DNA from: Chryseobacterium sp. SC28
Lineage (GTDB): Bacteria; Bacteroidota; Bacteroidia; Flavobacteriales; Weeksellaceae
Direction: 5' to 3'
Assembly (NCBI RefSeq): GCF_003932955.1
Contig: NZ_QOVY01000002.1
Location: 1 to 64,000 of the forward strand
Length of the DNA: 64,000 bases
In this document: piece after piece, positions 17,358-26,368 of the stretch
Layout of the letters: each line of letters begins with the position of its first letter
Numbering within the stretch: position 1 is the stretch's first letter
Notes under the pieces: generated by a model
The model's input: only the letters and a program-made list of their open reading frames with translations
Databases searched by the model: none
What the model was told of the DNA's origin: nothing
Translations under genes and position numbers: made by a program

Positions 17358-18231
17358 GATCGCGATTGAATACAATGGCAATGACAAAGGCACGGCGGAA
17401 TGTATTTATTCCAACAACCTGCTTTCAACAATGCCGGAGGAAAGATTTGAAGAGATGAAGATTGTCGCCGAGAGAAATCCGAATGTAAAGAAATGGGCTC
17501 TCACAGGTTACATTTCTCCGGCAAAGGAAATTGGCGACATACTGACCAACGACGAATTGAAGGAACTGGCTATAAAATCATTGAAAGATGTGGGACTTAC
17601 AGAAAATAACCAAATCGTCTTGGATGTCCACAATTCCACGAAGCAGAAACATATCCACTTCATCGTGAACCGCATAGATGTTTATGGTAAATGCACGGTA
17701 AAATCTGCCAATATCGGAAAGCGCTTCGGTGAATCAGTGAGAAATGTTTGCAAAGAGATGAACCTGAAAACAGATGTGGAAATAGGGAAAGAGAAAAAGC
17801 AGCAGATGCTGAAAGTTCTGCAAAACTGTCTGAAGGTCTCAAGAAATTTTGACGACTTGGTGGATTATATGCGGAGATGTGGTTACAGAGTGACGCTCTC
17901 GCAGAATGTGAAGGACGGTATTTCGGGGATGCGGATTGTTAGATTAAAGGACATCAACGACCAAACCCAGAGGCAGTACCATCCAGGTTACAAACTTTCG
18001 GAGATCACCAGCAAACTGAAGATTAAGGACATCAAAGAAATCCTAAACCGGAATGCGGAAAACCACCAGTCGGCAATTTTCAGTCAGAGTAATCCGCAAA
18101 CGAATGAAATAAAACATCCGGAAAAATCAGCCCTCAAGGAGATTGAGAATGCTGTGAAGGAACTCCTCAAACCGAGCTACGCACCGGCGGCAGACGATGA
18201 ATTGCTGAGGAAAAGAAAAAGAAGGCGATAA
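17323..18231 (+). CDS. Relaxase, MOBP/BmgA-like
   Basis: This DNA-nicking transesterase starts transfer at oriT. The 302-aa protein shows the relaxase motif III, HNSTKQKHIHFIVNRID (near residues 106-122), with the clustered His residues that bind the divalent metal. The N-terminal region holds ECIYSNNLL, and VKKWALTGYISPAK is typical of the Bacteroidetes mobilization family. The C-terminal part is basic and ends KRKRRR. The catalytic Tyr is not assigned with certainty. No coupling protein follows, so transfer must use a helper system. Confidence 0.85.
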   Translation: MNNSATTRRISKIAIEYNGNDKGTAECIYSNNLLSTMPEERFEEMKIVAERNPNVKKWALTGYISPAKEIGDILTNDELKELAIKSLKDVGLTENNQIVLDVHNSTKQKHIHFIVNRIDVYGKCTVKSANIGKRFGESVRNVCKEMNLKTDVEIGKEKKQQMLKVLQNCLKVSRNFDDLVDYMRRCGYRVTLSQNVKDGISGMRIVRLKDINDQTQRQYHPGYKLSEITSKLKIKDIKEILNRNAENHQSAIFSQSNPQTNEIKHPEKSALKEIENAVKELLKPSYAPAADDELLRKRKRRR

Positions 18232-18260
18232 GTTTAAAAAAACATCAATAAAAAAAGAAA

Positions 18261-18845
18261 ATGAACAACAACGAATTTAACAACCAGGAGAATACAGAAA
18301 ATTATTCTTCACAAGATGCAGGCATCGAACTTTTGCACCGCGTCATAGAAAGTAATAAGGCGGTAGAAATTTCGGGGAAGGCGATTTTCCACATGTACTG
18401 CGACATCAAGGAGGATGTAAAGAAAATCCAAGCACTGGCACATGAAGAAAATCTAAAACGGCAGGAATTGCTTAAATCCATCCCCAACAATATTATCGCA
18501 GAATTATCTCCGGACGTTATAAAGCATCTGGAAAAATTTCATCAGAAATCAGATACAGTTAAATATTGGTTTTTCGGAATCCTGGCTATATTGCTGGTTG
18601 CATTTTTTATTTTATCAGCAACTGTTTATCTAGGAAAAATCTGGTACCGCGAAAGCATCCGCACCAAGACCGAGGTTCGAGAGGAAATCCTCAAGGAGAT
18701 CAAGAATGAAAACAAGGCCATCTATGAAACCGAGCAGGTGAAGCAACTAGAATACAACACTAAGCTGATGAAAAAATGGATGCAGAAAAACCCAAAGGAC
18801 GCAGAAAAGTTTTTGAAGTTTAAGGAGGGGTATGAGAGTAGGTAG
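18261..18845 (+). CDS. Mobilization-module protein with one membrane helix
   Basis: This 194-aa protein lies 30 nt after the relaxase. The sequence is hydrophilic and helical up to residue 100 and has one membrane helix at about 103-124 (WFFGILAILLVAFFILSATV). A second charged, coiled-coil-like region follows (about 130-190). The family is unrecognised, but a protein of this kind commonly follows BmgA-type relaxases in Chryseobacterium/Flavobacterium elements. It may tether the relaxosome to the membrane; that is inferred from layout only. Confidence 0.6.
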   Translation: MNNNEFNNQENTENYSSQDAGIELLHRVIESNKAVEISGKAIFHMYCDIKEDVKKIQALAHEENLKRQELLKSIPNNIIAELSPDVIKHLEKFHQKSDTVKYWFFGILAILLVAFFILSATVYLGKIWYRESIRTKTEVREEILKEIKNENKAIYETEQVKQLEYNTKLMKKWMQKNPKDAEKFLKFKEGYESR

Positions 18846-18856
18846 ACTAAAAATTA

Positions 18857-18888
18857 TTTGTCCATTCTAAAATAATTCCCTATCTTTG
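18857..18888 (+). promoter_or_regulatory. Promoter of the Cys-rich small protein (start of cargo)
   Basis: TTG (18858-18860) and the exact -7 element TATCTTTG (18881-18888) are 20 nt apart. The predicted transcription start falls just before the ATG at 18904, which decides between that ATG and the in-frame TTG at 18886 that lies inside the -7 element. Confidence 0.75.
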
Positions 18889-18903
18889 TGCTGTTTACTT
18901 ACA

Positions 18904-19320
18904 ATGGTCGGAAATTTTAAAATACTGTTGCTTTCCCTTACACTCGCGTTATTTCTGGCGCCAGGGATTTCTCAGGCTTGCAGTACAAAGGAGAAGCAGG
19001 TTATTAAAACCGCGACCAGTTCGCAAACTTTCATAAAACAGTCATTCGCACAGATACAGCCGTCTTGCGACAGCGGCGATTGCAAAGATGAGTGCTGTCA
19101 CCCCAAATCACACAATTGTCAAACGGAAGGATGCTCAGGAAACTGTAGCGGAAACCTTTGCAGTTCTGCTCAATACACTGTTTTAGCGGATAGTAAATTT
19201 TTAGAGGATTCTAAAAATGAAGACTCCGGCTATTATAGCAACAATTCCAATTTCTATTATCAGAATCCTCATTACTCCTGTGAATTCCATACCGTTTGGA
19301 AACCACCCAAAATAGGGTAA
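18904..19320 (+). CDS. Cys-rich exported DUF6660-like protein
   Basis: This 138-aa protein has a signal peptide (about residues 1-24, ending ISQA). A cysteine-dense middle follows with clusters SCDSGDCKDECC, NCQTEGCSGNC and NLCSS, and a conserved tail VWKPPKIG. The tail and size match the small proteins that precede RND metal-efflux operons in Flavobacteriia (DUF6660-like). A second such protein starts at 43347. The Cys clusters suggest soft-metal (Cu/Ag) binding in the periplasm. It has its own promoter and is separated by 228 nt from the operon that follows. Confidence 0.6.
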   Translation: MVGNFKILLLSLTLALFLAPGISQACSTKEKQVIKTATSSQTFIKQSFAQIQPSCDSGDCKDECCHPKSHNCQTEGCSGNCSGNLCSSAQYTVLADSKFLEDSKNEDSGYYSNNSNFYYQNPHYSCEFHTVWKPPKIG

Positions 19321-19548
19321 TACTTCTTTCTTACAGCCCAAGTTATGTCCGGTCGTGAAGTGTTTTTAACACTTTATCCCTGATGACTTATCAGCGCTGT
19401 ATATTCCTTTGAACTTCAACTTTTCCTTTAAAAGTAAATCTTTCACAAAAGATTTTCCTTTTGGAGCAAGGACGCTTTTGAAGATCTGAATGTTCGTAAG
19501 CAGTTTCTTAACAAGGAAACTTAAAATTAACCTGTAATCTAAAATTTA

Positions 19549-19932
19549 ATGAAAAATATTCTTTTGGGAATACTGGCTTTTGCATCGGTATTTCTCGTTT
19601 CCTGCAACAATTCAAAAGCTGAAAACACCCAAATCTCGGTCGCAAAGTTCACCACCGGCGACATTGTTCCGCACGATCAGGTATGTATGGTAAATAACGC
19701 CTATATGGGTAAAAAACAACTCGAAGTACAGCACGAAGGTAAAACGTATTACGGCTGCTGCGAAAACTGCAAACTGAGAATCCCGCAGGAAGAAAATGCA
19801 CGAATGGCATACGATCCGATTTCTCATCAACTCATCGATAAAGCAACCGCAATTATAGCGATATCCGATAAAAACGACAATGTCGTGTACTTCGAAAACA
19901 AAGCAAACTACGAAGCCTTTTTTAATAAATAA
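19549..19932 (+). CDS. Lipoprotein with TRASH/YHS-like metal-binding domain (MlpB-like)
   Basis: This 127-aa lipoprotein has a lipobox (FLVSC, Cys19). A compact domain follows with VCMVNNAYMGKKQL, then YYGCCENCKLRIP: a CxV...CCxxC pattern like TRASH/YHS domains that bind copper or other soft metals. The C-terminus ends with VVYFENKANYEAFF. It starts the Cus operon, with gaps of only 26 nt or less through the genes up to 28037. Likely role: periplasmic metal sensor or chaperone anchored to a membrane. Confidence 0.7.
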   Translation: MKNILLGILAFASVFLVSCNNSKAENTQISVAKFTTGDIVPHDQVCMVNNAYMGKKQLEVQHEGKTYYGCCENCKLRIPQEENARMAYDPISHQLIDKATAIIAISDKNDNVVYFENKANYEAFFNK

Positions 19933-19958
19933 TAAATAACCTTTAAACTTATAAAATA

Positions 19959-20582
19959 ATGAAAATACTAGTATTCAGCCTTTTGGCAATCGGAACATTG
20001 GCACTCACTTCTTGTAAAGAAAACAAAGAACAGAAAAGCACTACTGAAACATCCATGCAGCACGATATGAGCATGATGTCTGACAATTCAGCAATGGGCG
20101 ATATGCCTATGGATGAAAAGGTAACCGTTACCGACGCAAAAAAAACTTCCGCTGACCTCACGGAGCTTTATTCTCATTACACCCATCTTACATTTGCGTT
20201 GTCGGGTGATGATGATAAAGAAGCAGTCAATGCTGCTAAGGGGATGTTAGAGGCGCTAACTAAAATAGACAAAAACGGATTTTCCGCTGAACAGAAAAAA
20301 GAATTTGCTGAACTCGAAGCAAGCATCAGTGAACACGCCGAGCACATTGCAGATAACGCCGGAAATATTGATCATCAGCGCGAACATCTGGATATAATGA
20401 GTGCAGATTTTTACGACCTGTTGAAGGATTTCGGAACTCCAAAGCCGGTGTACAAAGTATTTTGTCCAATGTATAACGATAAAAAAGGCGCTTTTTGGCT
20501 TAGCGATTCACGTGAGGTGAAGAATCCTTATTTAGGCAAAGAAATGCTGTCATGTGGCGAGGTTCAGGAAGAAATTAAGTAA
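19959..20582 (+). CDS. DUF3347-type copper-binding lipoprotein
   Basis: This 207-aa lipoprotein has the lipobox LALTSC (Cys19). A Met/His-rich stretch follows at residues 32-55 (HDMSMMSDNSAMGDMPMDE), a typical Cu(I) site, then a helical DUF3347 region. The tail (VFCPMYNDKKGAFWLSD, NPYLGKEMLSCGEV) is also found at the C-terminus of some CusB adaptors, where it contacts the metal. It is in the Cus operon immediately before cusA. Probably delivers Cu/Ag to the efflux pump. Confidence 0.8.
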   Translation: MKILVFSLLAIGTLALTSCKENKEQKSTTETSMQHDMSMMSDNSAMGDMPMDEKVTVTDAKKTSADLTELYSHYTHLTFALSGDDDKEAVNAAKGMLEALTKIDKNGFSAEQKKEFAELEASISEHAEHIADNAGNIDHQREHLDIMSADFYDLLKDFGTPKPVYKVFCPMYNDKKGAFWLSDSREVKNPYLGKEMLSCGEVQEEIK

Positions 20583-20596
20583 AACCGTACAGAACC

Positions 20597-21880
20597 ATGA
20601 TTCAAAATTTAATCAAACTCTCCCTCCGCAACAGGTATTTCGTTTTGCTGATTGCAATCGGCCTTTTTATCTGGGGTATTTTTGCGGTAAGGGACAATCC
20701 CATCGATGCCATTCCGGATCTGAGTGAGAACCAGGTCATCGTTTTTACGGAGTGGATGGGCAGAAGTCCCCAGATTATGGAAGATCAGGTGACTTTCCCT
20801 CTGGTCAGCAACCTTCAGGGAATTCCGAAAATTAAGAACATCCGCGCCGCTTCCATGTTTGGGATGAGCTTCGTGTATGTTATTTTCGAAGATAACGTGG
20901 ACATTTACTGGGCCAGAACCCGGGTACTGGAACGGCTCAACTATGCCCAACGCCTACTCCCGCAAGGCATAACGCCTACGCTCGGACCGGATGGCACCGG
21001 CGTTAGTCAAGTCTTCTGGTACCATTTCGATGCACCTAAAATGGATTTGGGAGACCAGCGCGCCCTCCAGGACTGGTATGTGAAATTTGCTCTGCAGACG
21101 GTTCCCGGTGTGGCGGAAGTAGCCTCCTTTGGCGGCTTCGAAAAACAGTACCAACTCATTGTAGATCCTGTAAAACTCCAGTACTATAACGTCTCTCTGA
21201 TGGATGTGATGAACAAAGTGAAAGCCAACAATAATGATGTGGGCGGACGTAAATTTGAAGTGGCTGATATGGCCTATGTCATTCGCGGTCTTGGTTACGT
21301 CAAGAACGTAGCCGATATTGAAGAAATTGCTTTGGGAAATTACAACGGTATTCCCGTGCGGGTCAAAGATATTGGCTCTGTGCAGATGGGTGGTGATTTG
21401 CGTCTGGGTATTTTTGATGCAAACGGTGAAGGCGAAGTCGTGGGCGGTATCGTAGTGGCACGGTATGGCGAAAATACAGATAAGGTCATCAACGATGTGA
21501 AAGAGAAAATGAAGGACGTTGAAAAAGGACTCCCTGAAGGTGTCACCTTCAAGACATCGTACGACCGCAGTATCCTTATTGAAGGGGCAATAGACAATAT
21601 CAAATTCAAGCTGATCGAAGAGATCATCGTGGTCGCTATCATTGTTATTCTGTTCCTGTTCCACTGGCGAAGTGCATTAAGTATCATTATTCAGATTCCG
21701 GTCACCATTGCCATCAGCTTTATTCTGCTCAATGCGTTTGGACTTTCCTCCAATATTATGTCGCTTACCGGAATTGCACTGGCAATTGGGGTGATCGTTG
21801 ATAACGGAATTATCATGTCCGAAAATGCCTATAAAAATCTCTCCGATTGGCAGAACCATCAACAAAATAAAAACCCATAA
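20597..21880 (+). CDS. cusA: CusA-type RND efflux pump, N-terminal half (split gene)
   Basis: This 427-aa product is the first half of a Cu/Ag RND proton antiporter: TM1 (about 12-30), the first porter/docking region, and TM2-TM4 (about 350-410) with VIVDNGIIMSENAYKNL. The TM4 acidic residue of the proton relay is present. The reading frame stops at 21878-21880 in the cytoplasmic loop between TM4 and TM5, where family members continue. The second half starts 2 nt later in another frame. A single missing base in the A5/C3 run at 21869-21876 would join both halves. It may be a frameshift or a split pump working as two chains. Confidence 0.85.
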   Translation: MIQNLIKLSLRNRYFVLLIAIGLFIWGIFAVRDNPIDAIPDLSENQVIVFTEWMGRSPQIMEDQVTFPLVSNLQGIPKIKNIRAASMFGMSFVYVIFEDNVDIYWARTRVLERLNYAQRLLPQGITPTLGPDGTGVSQVFWYHFDAPKMDLGDQRALQDWYVKFALQTVPGVAEVASFGGFEKQYQLIVDPVKLQYYNVSLMDVMNKVKANNNDVGGRKFEVADMAYVIRGLGYVKNVADIEEIALGNYNGIPVRVKDIGSVQMGGDLRLGIFDANGEGEVVGGIVVARYGENTDKVINDVKEKMKDVEKGLPEGVTFKTSYDRSILIEGAIDNIKFKLIEEIIVVAIIVILFLFHWRSALSIIIQIPVTIAISFILLNAFGLSSNIMSLTGIALAIGVIVDNGIIMSENAYKNLSDWQNHQQNKNP

Positions 21881-21882
21881 CA

Positions 21883-23841
21883 ATGAAAACCAACTGGTTA
21901 AAAAATATATTCAGAAAGAAAGATAAGGAGAAAGAAAGTTACGTTAAAATTCCCGAAGACATTCGGATGAAGATTATCGAAAAATCATCCTTACAGGTAT
22001 CCAGAGGCGTATTTTTTTCTACGGTGATTATCGTGGTTTCTTTTCTCCCCGTATTTATGTTGACAGGTCAGGAAGGTAAACTTTTTCACCCGTTAGCGTA
22101 CACCAAAACTTTTATCCTGATCGTTGATGCGATCTTGGTACTTACCCTTGCGCCGGTACTTATCTCCTTTTTTATGAAGGGAAAGTTTAAAGACGATAAT
22201 AAAAACCCAATAAACAGTGGCTTGCAGCGGGTGTACGAACCCATCATTCGCTGGTGCATGGAATGGAGAAAAACAACGCTTGGCATTAATATTCTTGCTC
22301 TTTTGGTCAGCATCCCTTTAATTATGAATCTGGGACGCGAGTTTATGCCACCTTTGGATGAAGGATCTCTGCTCTTTATGCCGGTCACTTTGCCTGATAT
22401 TTCGAACTCCGAAGCCAAAAGATTACTGCAGGTGCAGGATAAAATCATTAAAGGAGTTCCGGAGGTGGATCATGTCCTCGGAAAAGCCGGAAGAGCCAAC
22501 ACGGCGACAGATAATTCAGCCATCTCCATGATTGAAACCATTATTTTGTTGAAACCGCAAAGCGAATGGCGCGACGGCCTTACAAAAGATGATCTCATCA
22601 ATGAGCTGAATGCCAAACTGCAGATTCCCGGCGTAACCAATGGCTGGACCATGCCGATTACCAACCGGATCAATATGCTTTCAACAGGGATTAGAACGGA
22701 TGTGGGCGTAAAAGTGTACGGACAGAACCTGGACAGTATCGCGGTCCTTTCCGAAAAAATAAAAAAGGAACTCACCGGTATTGAAGGAATAAAAGACATG
22801 TACGTAGAACCCATTACCGGCGGAAAATATGTGGAAATTGAAGTGAAACGCGAAGAAATAGGAAGATACGGCCTAAGTGTGGATGATGTAAATGCCGTCG
22901 TGGAAAGTGCGCTCGGCGGAATGAGACTCACCACCACCGTGGAAGGCCGACAGCGCTTTTCGGTAAATGCCAGATACGGCCAGGATTTCAGAAATAGTGT
23001 GGAATCTCTGAGAAGACTCCCAATGCAGACGATGGAATTTGGTTCCATTCCGCTAAGTGCAGTGGCTGACATTCGTCTTACAGAAGGACCACCACAGATC
23101 AATTCTGAAAATGCAATGTTGCGTGGATCTGTTCTATTCAACGTACGCGACCGGGATTTAGGCAGTACCGTAAAAGAAGCCCAGGAAAAACTCAACAGCA
23201 TGGTCACCAAAATGCCTAAAGGCTATTTCGTGGAATGGAGCGGCCAGTATGAAAACCTGATTCGGGGTGAGCAGACCTTAAAAATGATTATGCCACTGGT
23301 ATTGGTCGTGATTTTCCTCTCCATGTATTTTGCATTCAATTCTTACCGCGAAGCTTTTTTTAATCTCATCAGTATTCCTTTTGCCTTAATCGGCGGCGTA
23401 TTCATGATTTCGATTTGGGGGGTGAACCTTTCCGTAGCAGTAGCAGTAGGATTTATTGCCCTATTCGGACTTGCGGTAGAAACCGGAATTGTTATGGTCA
23501 TTTACCTGAACGATGCCATGATTCAGCTTATTGCCAAAAATGGCAACTCACGGGAGACCATTACCAATGAAGAACTTCGGGAGTACGTCATTAATGGAGC
23601 AGCCAAAAGATTAAGACCTAAAATTATGACAGTGTGTGTTACCCTTTTTGGACTGGTTCCCATCCTGTGGAGTCACGGCGTTGGAAGTGATATGATGAAA
23701 CCAATCGTATTACCGATGGTGGGTGGCGTTTTTACTTCCGCAATTCACATCCTTTTGGTAACACCTGTTATCTTTTATATGCAGAAAGAGTGGGAACTGA
23801 ACAAACTGGGGAAAATTGACGTCCTCGACGCTTCCCATTAA
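21883..23841 (+). CDS. cusA: CusA-type RND efflux pump, C-terminal half (split gene)
   Basis: This 652-aa product carries TM5 onward of the CusA pump. A basic linker (residues 1-40) leads to SRGVFFSTVIIVVSFLPVF, then the second porter domain with GREFMPPLDEGSLLFMPVTLPD and MLSTGIRTDVGVKVYG, and TM7-TM12 with GVNLSVAVAVGFIALFGLAVETG and RLRPKIMTV. The Met-lined copper path is not mapped here. ATG 21883 follows the first-half stop by 2 nt, so reinitiation by the same ribosomes is plausible. No internal stop is seen in this half. Confidence 0.85.
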   Translation: MKTNWLKNIFRKKDKEKESYVKIPEDIRMKIIEKSSLQVSRGVFFSTVIIVVSFLPVFMLTGQEGKLFHPLAYTKTFILIVDAILVLTLAPVLISFFMKGKFKDDNKNPINSGLQRVYEPIIRWCMEWRKTTLGINILALLVSIPLIMNLGREFMPPLDEGSLLFMPVTLPDISNSEAKRLLQVQDKIIKGVPEVDHVLGKAGRANTATDNSAISMIETIILLKPQSEWRDGLTKDDLINELNAKLQIPGVTNGWTMPITNRINMLSTGIRTDVGVKVYGQNLDSIAVLSEKIKKELTGIEGIKDMYVEPITGGKYVEIEVKREEIGRYGLSVDDVNAVVESALGGMRLTTTVEGRQRFSVNARYGQDFRNSVESLRRLPMQTMEFGSIPLSAVADIRLTEGPPQINSENAMLRGSVLFNVRDRDLGSTVKEAQEKLNSMVTKMPKGYFVEWSGQYENLIRGEQTLKMIMPLVLVVIFLSMYFAFNSYREAFFNLISIPFALIGGVFMISIWGVNLSVAVAVGFIALFGLAVETGIVMVIYLNDAMIQLIAKNGNSRETITNEELREYVINGAAKRLRPKIMTVCVTLFGLVPILWSHGVGSDMMKPIVLPMVGGVFTSAIHILLVTPVIFYMQKEWELNKLGKIDVLDASH

Positions 23842-23859
23842 TCCTTAAATGATTACAAA

Positions 23860-25107
23860 ATGAAAAAATTCATAATAACAGGAGTACTGCCCTTCCTTTA
23901 CACTACCATTGATGCTCAGCAAATGTCCCTGCCCGCTGTAATGGACAGTATCGCAGCCAACCATCCGGTGGTAAAAATGTACAATGCCGAAATCCGGTCA
24001 ATGGATGCTGCCGCAAAAGGAGCAAGAAGCTGGATGCCTCCAACCGTAGGAGCAGGTTTCTTCATGACGCCCTATAATGCAAAACTCTGGCAGCGCGACG
24101 GCGATATGCTCGGCATGGGCTCAGTAGCAGTTTCGGTGGAACAGATGTTTCCTAACAGAAAGAAACTCGATGCCAACGAAAATCTGATGAAGGCAATGTC
24201 CTCTGTGGAAAAGGAAAAACTTTTTGCCGCCCTCAATGAAAACTTTCAGGATGCGAAAAAACTGTATTACAGTTCAATCGTCTTGGATAAAAAGCTGAAG
24301 GTCGTAAAGGAAAACGAAAAGATGCTGGACTTTATGATTAGAAACGCCGAAATCCGGTACAAAAACGGGCTTTCCAAAATATCTGCATATTACAAAGCCA
24401 AAGCCGCCCTCGGAAGCTCCACAAACATGCAGCTCATGTACGAGAATGACCTCCGCGTCAACCGGATCCGGTTGAATGCCCTCATGAAAAGAGACCCGCT
24501 CGCGCCACTGGAGATTGAGCCCGAATACAACCTGAATGACTACTCTCTCATGACTTTTGATCAGGATCTATTTTATCAGAACAGAAGTGATCTCCGCGGC
24601 ATCGACCGGGAAATCAATATTGCCAAACTCAAACAGGATCTGGAAAAGCAGAATCTAAAGCCGGAATTTGGCGTAAAGTTCGAAAACATGTTTGGTTTTG
24701 GCGGCCAGCCCATGCAGTTTTCACTCATGCTGATGGCAAAGCTGCCGTTTGTTTCCTGGGCTTCAGGCATGAATAAAGCCAATATTGAAAGTCTCAAACT
24801 GAAAGAAGAGGCCTTGCAGGCACAGAAAGAAATGATGGTGAACGAATACAGTGGAATGGCCTACGGAATGCGCAATGAACTGGACCTGAATAAAAATCAG
24901 CTCAAACTCTATGAAGACACCATTATTCCGGCCTTAAAAAAGAACTACAAATCCATGCAGTTAGGCTACGAGCAGAATACGGAAGAACTCTTCATGTTGT
25001 ACGATGCCTGGGAACAGCTGAATATGGCCCAATTGGAATATTTCGAGATCCTGACCAAAGCACTGCAGACGCAAACTGAAATTGACCGCTTAATTGAAAG
25101 AAGATGA
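23860..25107 (+). CDS. cusC: TolC-family outer-membrane channel of the Cus system
   Basis: This 415-aa outer-membrane factor has a signal peptide (about 1-19, ending DAQ) and two long helical hairpin repeats typical of TolC proteins (NAEIRSMDAAAKGARS; GYEQNTEELFMLYDAWEQL). It is shorter than E. coli CusC, as usual for Bacteroidetes members. It completes the tripartite pump with the split CusA and the adaptors downstream. The stop overlaps the adaptor start (ATGA at 25104). Confidence 0.85.
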   Translation: MKKFIITGVLPFLYTTIDAQQMSLPAVMDSIAANHPVVKMYNAEIRSMDAAAKGARSWMPPTVGAGFFMTPYNAKLWQRDGDMLGMGSVAVSVEQMFPNRKKLDANENLMKAMSSVEKEKLFAALNENFQDAKKLYYSSIVLDKKLKVVKENEKMLDFMIRNAEIRYKNGLSKISAYYKAKAALGSSTNMQLMYENDLRVNRIRLNALMKRDPLAPLEIEPEYNLNDYSLMTFDQDLFYQNRSDLRGIDREINIAKLKQDLEKQNLKPEFGVKFENMFGFGGQPMQFSLMLMAKLPFVSWASGMNKANIESLKLKEEALQAQKEMMVNEYSGMAYGMRNELDLNKNQLKLYEDTIIPALKKNYKSMQLGYEQNTEELFMLYDAWEQLNMAQLEYFEILTKALQTQTEIDRLIERR

Positions 25108-26357
25108 GAAAAATTATAATATTCACTATGCTTTTATTTGCTTTGACGGCGTGTGACAAAGTTAAGTTCTGGGAAGATAAGCACTCGGCAGAAGCTGCAA
25201 TGCATACTTATACCTGTCCGATGCACCCGGAAGTAATCTCAGACAAACCAGGCAAATGTCCCAAATGTGGGATGGATTTGGTCCTGAAAGATGCCCCTGA
25301 AAAAAAGGAAGAGGGGATTAAACTCGACGATCTGCTGAAACCAACCAATGAATTTGTGATCTCGGAATTGCCGGTCGTAAAATTAAAAAAGGAAAATATT
25401 CCCACCACCGTTGATGCTTTAGGGACGGTAGAATACGATACTCGACAGATTGGCAGTATTTCCTCACGCGTTGTTGGGGGCCGTATCGAGAAACTCTATG
25501 TGCGGTATAAATACCAGAAAGTGTCCAAAGGGCAGCGTATTTTAGATATATACAGCCCGGAGCTTTTAACCGCACAGCAAAACCTGCTCTTCGCTATTAA
25601 AAATGACCGCTCAAACAAAACAATGATTGATGCTTCACGCCAGAAACTCCTTCTTTTGGGAATGCCGGCTTCACAGATTCAGAAAGTCATCCAGCGAGGG
25701 AAACCTGATTTCACAGTTCCGGTTTTCAGCAATTACAGCGGACACATTCAGCAGGCAGGATCGGCCGGAAGCATGGGGTCATCACCACAATCTGCACCCG
25801 CAATGGCTTCAAATACGGCAGTCACCGCTGAACTACCCCTAAAAGAGGGAATGTACCTCCAGAAAGGACAGAATATTTTCAGTGTCTACAATCCCAACAG
25901 AACCTGGGCCCTGATCAATATTTTTTCTGAAGACATTGCACTGGTCAGCAAAGGACAGTCAGTCATGATCATCCCGGAAGCCAATCCGGATAACCGCTTC
26001 AAAGGAACCATCGGTTTTATTGAACCGTTTTTCAGGCAGGGCAGCAAAACCGTAACGGCGCGCGTCTATTTTGATAATTCCACCGCAAAAATTCCTGTCG
26101 GAAGTCAGGTTAGAGCGGAGATTATGAGCCACAACAGAATGGCAGACTGGCTGCCGAAATCAGCGGTGGTTTCTTTAGGGATTGATAAAATCGCGTTCAA
26201 AAAAGTAGAAGGCGGTTTTATTGCCCACAAGGTTGTTACCGGCGCGGTGGTAGGCGATAAAATTCAGATCGTCAGTGGTTTGCTTCCTGAAGATGGAGTT
26301 GCCGAAAATGCACAGTACCTGATGGACAGCGAAAGTTTCATAAAAATTAACAGATAA
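25104..26357 (+). CDS. cusB: CusB-type periplasmic adaptor with heavy-metal-binding domain (copy 1)
   Basis: This 417-aa membrane-fusion lipoprotein has the lipobox LTAC (about Cys14). An HMBD domain follows at about 31-60 ([20 protein letters not shown], then GMDLV). The adaptor body has the barrel-sandwich halves (VSSRVVGGRIEKLYV-like) and a helical hairpin. It couples CusA to CusC and can hand Cu/Ag to the pump. It overlaps cusC by 4 nt and is followed after 11 nt by a second adaptor. Confidence 0.87.
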   Translation: MRKIIIFTMLLFALTACDKVKFWEDKHSAEAAMHTYTCPMHPEVISDKPGKCPKCGMDLVLKDAPEKKEEGIKLDDLLKPTNEFVISELPVVKLKKENIPTTVDALGTVEYDTRQIGSISSRVVGGRIEKLYVRYKYQKVSKGQRILDIYSPELLTAQQNLLFAIKNDRSNKTMIDASRQKLLLLGMPASQIQKVIQRGKPDFTVPVFSNYSGHIQQAGSAGSMGSSPQSAPAMASNTAVTAELPLKEGMYLQKGQNIFSVYNPNRTWALINIFSEDIALVSKGQSVMIIPEANPDNRFKGTIGFIEPFFRQGSKTVTARVYFDNSTAKIPVGSQVRAEIMSHNRMADWLPKSAVVSLGIDKIAFKKVEGGFIAHKVVTGAVVGDKIQIVSGLLPEDGVAENAQYLMDSESFIKINR

Positions 26358-26368
26358 AAATTGATAAG

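Noticed and set aside
18886-18903. TTG start for the Cys-rich protein
   Set aside because: The TTG is inside the -7 promoter element, so it would not be transcribed.
21866-21877. Programmed -1 frameshift joining the two CusA halves
   Set aside because: The heptamer is T AAA AAC, and the P-site slip would pair with TAA, so it is not a good slippery site; an indel or reinitiation is simpler.
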